In this document: positions 60,655-64,000 of the stretch, one piece after another | How the letters are laid out: each line of letters starts with the position of its first letter | How positions within the stretch are numbered: the first letter of the stretch is position 1 | Assembly (NCBI GenBank): GCA_016648135.1 | Contig: JADDOH010002288.1 | Location: 62,001 to 126,000 of the forward strand | Origin: Agrypnia vestita | Taxonomy: Eukaryota > Arthropoda > Insecta > Trichoptera > Phryganeidae | Direction: 5' to 3' | DNA length: 64,000 nt | The notes under the pieces: generated by a model | The model's input: only the letters and a program-made list of their open reading frames with translations | What the model was told of the DNA's origin: nothing | The model's database searches: none | Translations under genes and position numbers: made by a program

Positions 60655-60870
60655 AGGAAAAACATCATCCCCTCCGATTAATACTCGAGGGCAAGATAGA
60701 AGGAAGACGGGAAGTTGGTAAATGTCCTGGCTGCGCAACATCAGAGAGTGGACCGGAATGAGACAGGTGGAGGATTTATTCCGGGCAACGCAGGAATTTT
60801 AGCACAAGTGATCACCAATATAGGGGAACATCACGAGGCACAAAAAAGAAGAAGAAAAGCAGTGGATGTT
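60655..60870 (+). pseudogene. LINE ORF2 C-terminal scrap
   Basis: Reads LILEGKIEGRREVGK, then MSWLRNIREWTGMRQVEDLF and RATQEF; 'I-GKIEG-R--GR---SWLRN-REWTG' is the C-terminus of the same LINE type as 49440-50000. Ends in a GAA-rich tail. Confidence 0.85.
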
Positions 60871-61057
60871 TTGACAAGTTGTTTTTTAAAGATTTTTTTT
60901 TATTTATCTATTGAATTTAACGGACATAGTCCAAAAAAAATAATACATAACATGAACAGCATTAAATACATCAGAATACAGGTTATGGCAATTTAAAAAA
61001 AAAGCAAGGTCAAATGAAAAGTAGTAACAAGATAGAGACAAGATCTGGACTATCTTT

Positions 61058-61058
61058 A

Positions 61059-61090
<32 letters not shown>

Positions 61091-61262
61091 AGAGATGCGA
61101 ACACGGAATAAGTGTCACATCAATATTTTTACTATTTTCAAACTAAGCTAAACGCTTGTGCTATGAAAATAGGACTAACTTGCTAGTCTGGGCTGAGATT
61201 CGAACCCGCGATCTTTGGATCACGAGGCGAGTGTCCTAACCACAAGACCAACAAGCTACTCA
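61058..61262 (-). mobile_element. tRNA-derived SINE, copy 3
   Basis: On the minus strand: gtagcttgttggtcttgtgg, gcgggttcgaatctc (B box GGTTCGA), agcaagttagtcctattttc, then the A-rich tail (T-run at 61058-61086). Best pol III boxes of the three copies. Confidence 0.9.
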
Positions 61263-61269
61263 AAGCTAA

Positions 61270-61504
61270 TCAAAGATTATTTGAATCTGGACAGACTTAC
61301 ATCGAAGAAGTCCAGATCCTGTCTTGAGTTTATAAGACGACACAACCGTGACATGGGAGCATGGAATCCATAATTAGTTCTACGATGGCTAAGGAACACC
61401 ACTTTATTATTTCTGAGTCTACAGAAAGGGATATTGAATTTTATTTGGCCCAGTAGCGAAGGCACATCACTGTGGCCATTTAATATTTTGAGTATGGAGA
61501 TCAA
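61270..61504 (-). pseudogene. Non-LTR retrotransposon ORF2 C-terminus (Jockey-like)
   Basis: Reads ISILKILNGHSDVPSLLGQI, KFNIPFCRLRNNKVVFLSHR, RTNYGFHAPMSRLCRLINSR, DLDFFDVSLSRFK. 'L-KLLNG', 'I-FN-P-R-LR', 'RTNYG---P--R---L-N' is the C-terminus of insect Jockey-type elements. 75 codons without a stop. SINE copy 3 begins just after it. Confidence 0.85.
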
Positions 61505-61808
61505 GCCAGTGTTTTAAAATTCATATTGCAGTCATTTGACATTAAGTACTGAAATAAAAGTGATATTTTATACGAACCATATGAATGTGTCGAGATACGA
61601 TTCTTGACAGAGCATCTACGCTCGCTATCTCGCTGGAGCACAGCTGCTTACCACAGCATCTACTCCTGAAGATGTTGTGATATGAGGTCAGTGAAATGTC
61701 GAGAATCGTATATCAACACAGCCATACAGTTCGTACAATATATCCGTTTTATTTTAATACTTAAGTTGTTTTTTCGCCCCAGATTAAGCAGGGAGAAGCA
61801 ACAAAAAT

Positions 61809-61960
61809 ATGTATGAAAACATAATGAGTATGGACTGGTTGACTCATGCGGAAGCAGCACAAGACAGGGGAATATGGAAGCACCTTGTCTTTGTCTTTGG
61901 GCCTCCGACCCTACAAGGACAAGGGGATGAAGATGATGATGATGAAGTTGTTTTTTCTCC
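61809..61960 (+). pseudogene. LINE 3'-end scrap
   Basis: LTHAEAAQDRGIWKHL followed by GPPTLQGQ and a GAT/GAA repeat. 'A-DR--WK' near the end and a simple repeat tail are typical of LINE ORF2 ends. Confidence 0.6.
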
Positions 61961-62028
61961 GTACATAGATATACTTAGCTCCATACCTATCACCCATAAA
62001 CGGCATTAGAAAATATAAAAAATATACA

Positions 62029-62500
62029 TTGCAATCATGCATACTGCCAGTGATGACGTATGGATTGGAGACTACGGCCCTTACAAAGAAAAGTGTAGAA
62101 AAGCTCAAATGCACGCAACGATCCATGGAGAGATTCATGCTTGGAGTAAGCCTAAGAGATGGAATTATAAATGACGAAATTAGGCGCAGAACTAGAGTAG
62201 TGGATATCACGGATCATGTAGCGAAGCTAAAATGGCAATGGGTAGGACAGTTGCAAGGCAGGATGCTACAAGATGGCCTCCCAGAGTTCTGAAATGGAGA
62301 CCTTGGGAGAATAAAAGAGGCATCGGAAGACCTCAAAAGAGATGGGCCGATGATATAGCCGCTGTGGGGGGAAAGAAATGGCTACAATTAGCAAACAAAA
62401 AGGAAGGATGGAAAGAGAAGGAGAGTCCCATATCCAGCAGTGGAGAGACAAAGGCTGATGAAGAAGAAGATATATTGCAAAAATTCGGTATGTAAATTCT
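62029..62500 (+). pseudogene. Non-LTR retrotransposon ORF2 C-terminus (RTE-like), one frameshift
   Basis: Frame 1 (62029-62292): VMTYGLETTALTKKSVEKLK, CTQRSMERFMLGVSLRDGII, NDEIRRRTRVVDITDHVAKL, KWQWVGQLQ. Frame 2 from 62232: VLKWRPWENKRGIGRPQKRW, ADDIAAVGGKKWLQLANK. Together these are the end of an RTE-clade ORF2. GAA-rich tail. Confidence 0.92.
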
Positions 62501-63049
62501 CACGTTTTACGAAACCATGTATCGTAATTTAATATTTATTAAAAATATATTACATACTTTTGGTACATAGCTGTGATGCACAACGTGATATCTAGATTAA
62601 GATTGGTTAACACAAATTGCAAGGCTTACCAAGACGCCCTGAAGTTAATAACAAAATTGCTAATAATTCTAGAACGTCTTAATTATTTCAATCTTATCGC
62701 ACTCATCACCAGCACATTCGTGCGCCCTTGAGACTAGGACACTAGCTAAGGAGAACGAGTGTCCACCTTTTTGAAAGGTAAATTGTAAGGTGTATAACCG
62801 AGCCGGCTTTAGAAAATGGATTTTAGCAAGACGCTACAACGATGAGCTCTGTACTCTGTTTAATGAGGTAAGCGTCTCAAGGTTTATAAAAACACGAGGA
62901 TTTTGGCGGTTGGGGTCGCGGGAAGGATGACCGACAGCAGTCAAGCTTGCGAAGTCCAAAACAAAGATGGAGTGACGTCTTCAACACATATCTGTCTTAG
63001 AAATTCAGGATTGGGGAGAAATGCCTCAACGGAAGAATCAATTATTTGA

Positions 63050-63300
63050 TTCAGATTATTTCGAGTTTGTCCCAATTTTTCAGAATACAGTACTGGATTT
63101 TGTCCCAGGGACATCATTAATCGAGATGCATTATAGATCCATATAATCAAGATAGATAGATATATTTACATCCCTGGGACAAAATCCAGTACTGTGTTCT
63201 GAAAAATTTCGATAAAACTCAAAATGGCTCAGAGCTTACAACCTGTAGATCTGGCTTAAGTGATCATTCTACACAATGAAAGTTCACCAATTTCATTGTA
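63050..63300. repeat. Hairpin-forming repeat (CAGAGAC family)
   Basis: 63062-63112 and 63171-63221 are inverted (cagtactggattttgtccca both arms). The left arm resembles 435-500 (cagtgctggatttatgtcac), and 63235-63290 (cttaagtgatca) matches 610-630. No coding sequence. Confidence 0.75.
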
Positions 63301-63553
63301 AGAACATCCACACATTATCAAATTTTTGAAAGTCCTATATATATATATGTTCGAAATCAAGAATCATTAATATACATATTTTTTTATTTTTTCAAGGGTC
63401 GCCTTTTTTCTATTTCTATGTTCTCTGCTAGAGACATCTGTTTTTTTTCTCATTAACAAGTTAGTACCTATATATAGCTCTAGTAACTTGTATTGGTAGC
63501 TCTATATTTTATTTTTTTGAAGAGGAGTTTTTTTTAACAATATTCCTTTTTAC

Positions 63554-63602
63554 CTGTATATGATATTCTTTGGAATTATTAAACATATCCATCAGAATAC
63601 GC
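63554..63602 (-). CDS. Wnk: Candidate upstream exon of WNK (49 bp)
   Basis: On the minus strand a good acceptor (gattttcag) and a donor (cag/gtaaaa) bracket 49 bases. Read after one leading base they give RILMDMFNNSKEYHIQ and end in phase 0, exactly the phase needed to enter the exon at 60482. The other frame starting at the first base hits a stop. No homology is recognised, and the first in-frame ATG is four codons in, so this could be an internal exon, an alternative first coding exon, or a chance pair of splice sites. Confidence 0.4.
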
Positions 63603-64000
63603 CTGAAAATCAATATTATCAATTTTTAATTCCTATCGTGCACCAGCATATATTTTTAAACAATATTTTTTATGAAAGTATGTGTTCTTAGAACACATAC
63701 ATATAAAATATTGTTTAGAAAAAAATTGATTTAAATAAAGCAAAAATACAACAATACCTTTCAACGTACAGAAATTTACAAAAATAAACAAACAAAAAAG
63801 AGTTTCACAAATGTCACATTGCACAGAGTATTTGCATCATATTTCACTAGTGTTATTTTATTATGATGTTAATTTTGACGATGCAAATCTTCACAAAAAC
63901 TCGCAGCGAAATCACTGGAAACGATTCCATGTCACAGACAAAAACAACGGCACTTAAAATTTGATACGTCTTTATATATATTTTTTAATTATCGTGCGAT

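Overview
The window looks like genomic DNA of an arthropod, most probably an insect (order not determinable from sequence alone). It is AT-rich, has many introns, and is packed with decayed transposable elements of insect type (mariner and IS630-like transposases, non-LTR retrotransposon tails, Helitron-type ends, a tRNA-derived SINE). I see no prokaryotic gene organisation, no rRNA and no functional tRNA gene.

One recognisable host gene fills most of the window. It is a WNK (with-no-lysine) serine/threonine kinase on the minus strand, running from about 60.5 kb (or 63.6 kb if a candidate upstream exon is real) down to about 18.95 kb. I joined 25 exons by hand from GT-AG junctions, and the reading frame is kept across every junction, giving roughly 2,250 residues. 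The order is: an acidic N-terminal segment; the kinase domain (exons at 59.0-52.6 kb); the first OSR1/SPAK-C-like (PF2-like) domain (50.8-50.1 kb); a coiled-coil and glutamine-rich region that includes a 2-kb exon (47.7-43.5 kb); a second PF2-like domain (42.2-39.3 kb); a long low-complexity exon with RFxV-type docking motifs (38.3-36.8 kb); and about ten small C-terminal exons ending near 18.95 kb. The true N-terminus is not confirmed inside the window.

The introns and the region left of the gene (1-18.9 kb) hold the rest: mariner-type copies, including one with its transposase gene almost wholly deleted; at least nine fragments of non-LTR retrotransposon ORF2 C-termini; three copies of one SINE; Helitron-like, hAT-like, pogo-like and Harbinger-like non-autonomous elements, several nested in one another; and several MITE families present in two to four copies each.

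The most unusual structures are foldback elements at 58.0-58.5 kb, 20.2-21.2 kb and 19.4-19.8 kb. Their arms carry hammerhead-ribozyme-like cores (CTGANGA, a short stem-loop, then GAAA), and the stem changes between families while keeping its pairing. From 1 to 18.9 kb I found no host gene; that interval is repeats plus AT-rich sequence with two unexplained GC-richer patches near 6-7 kb.
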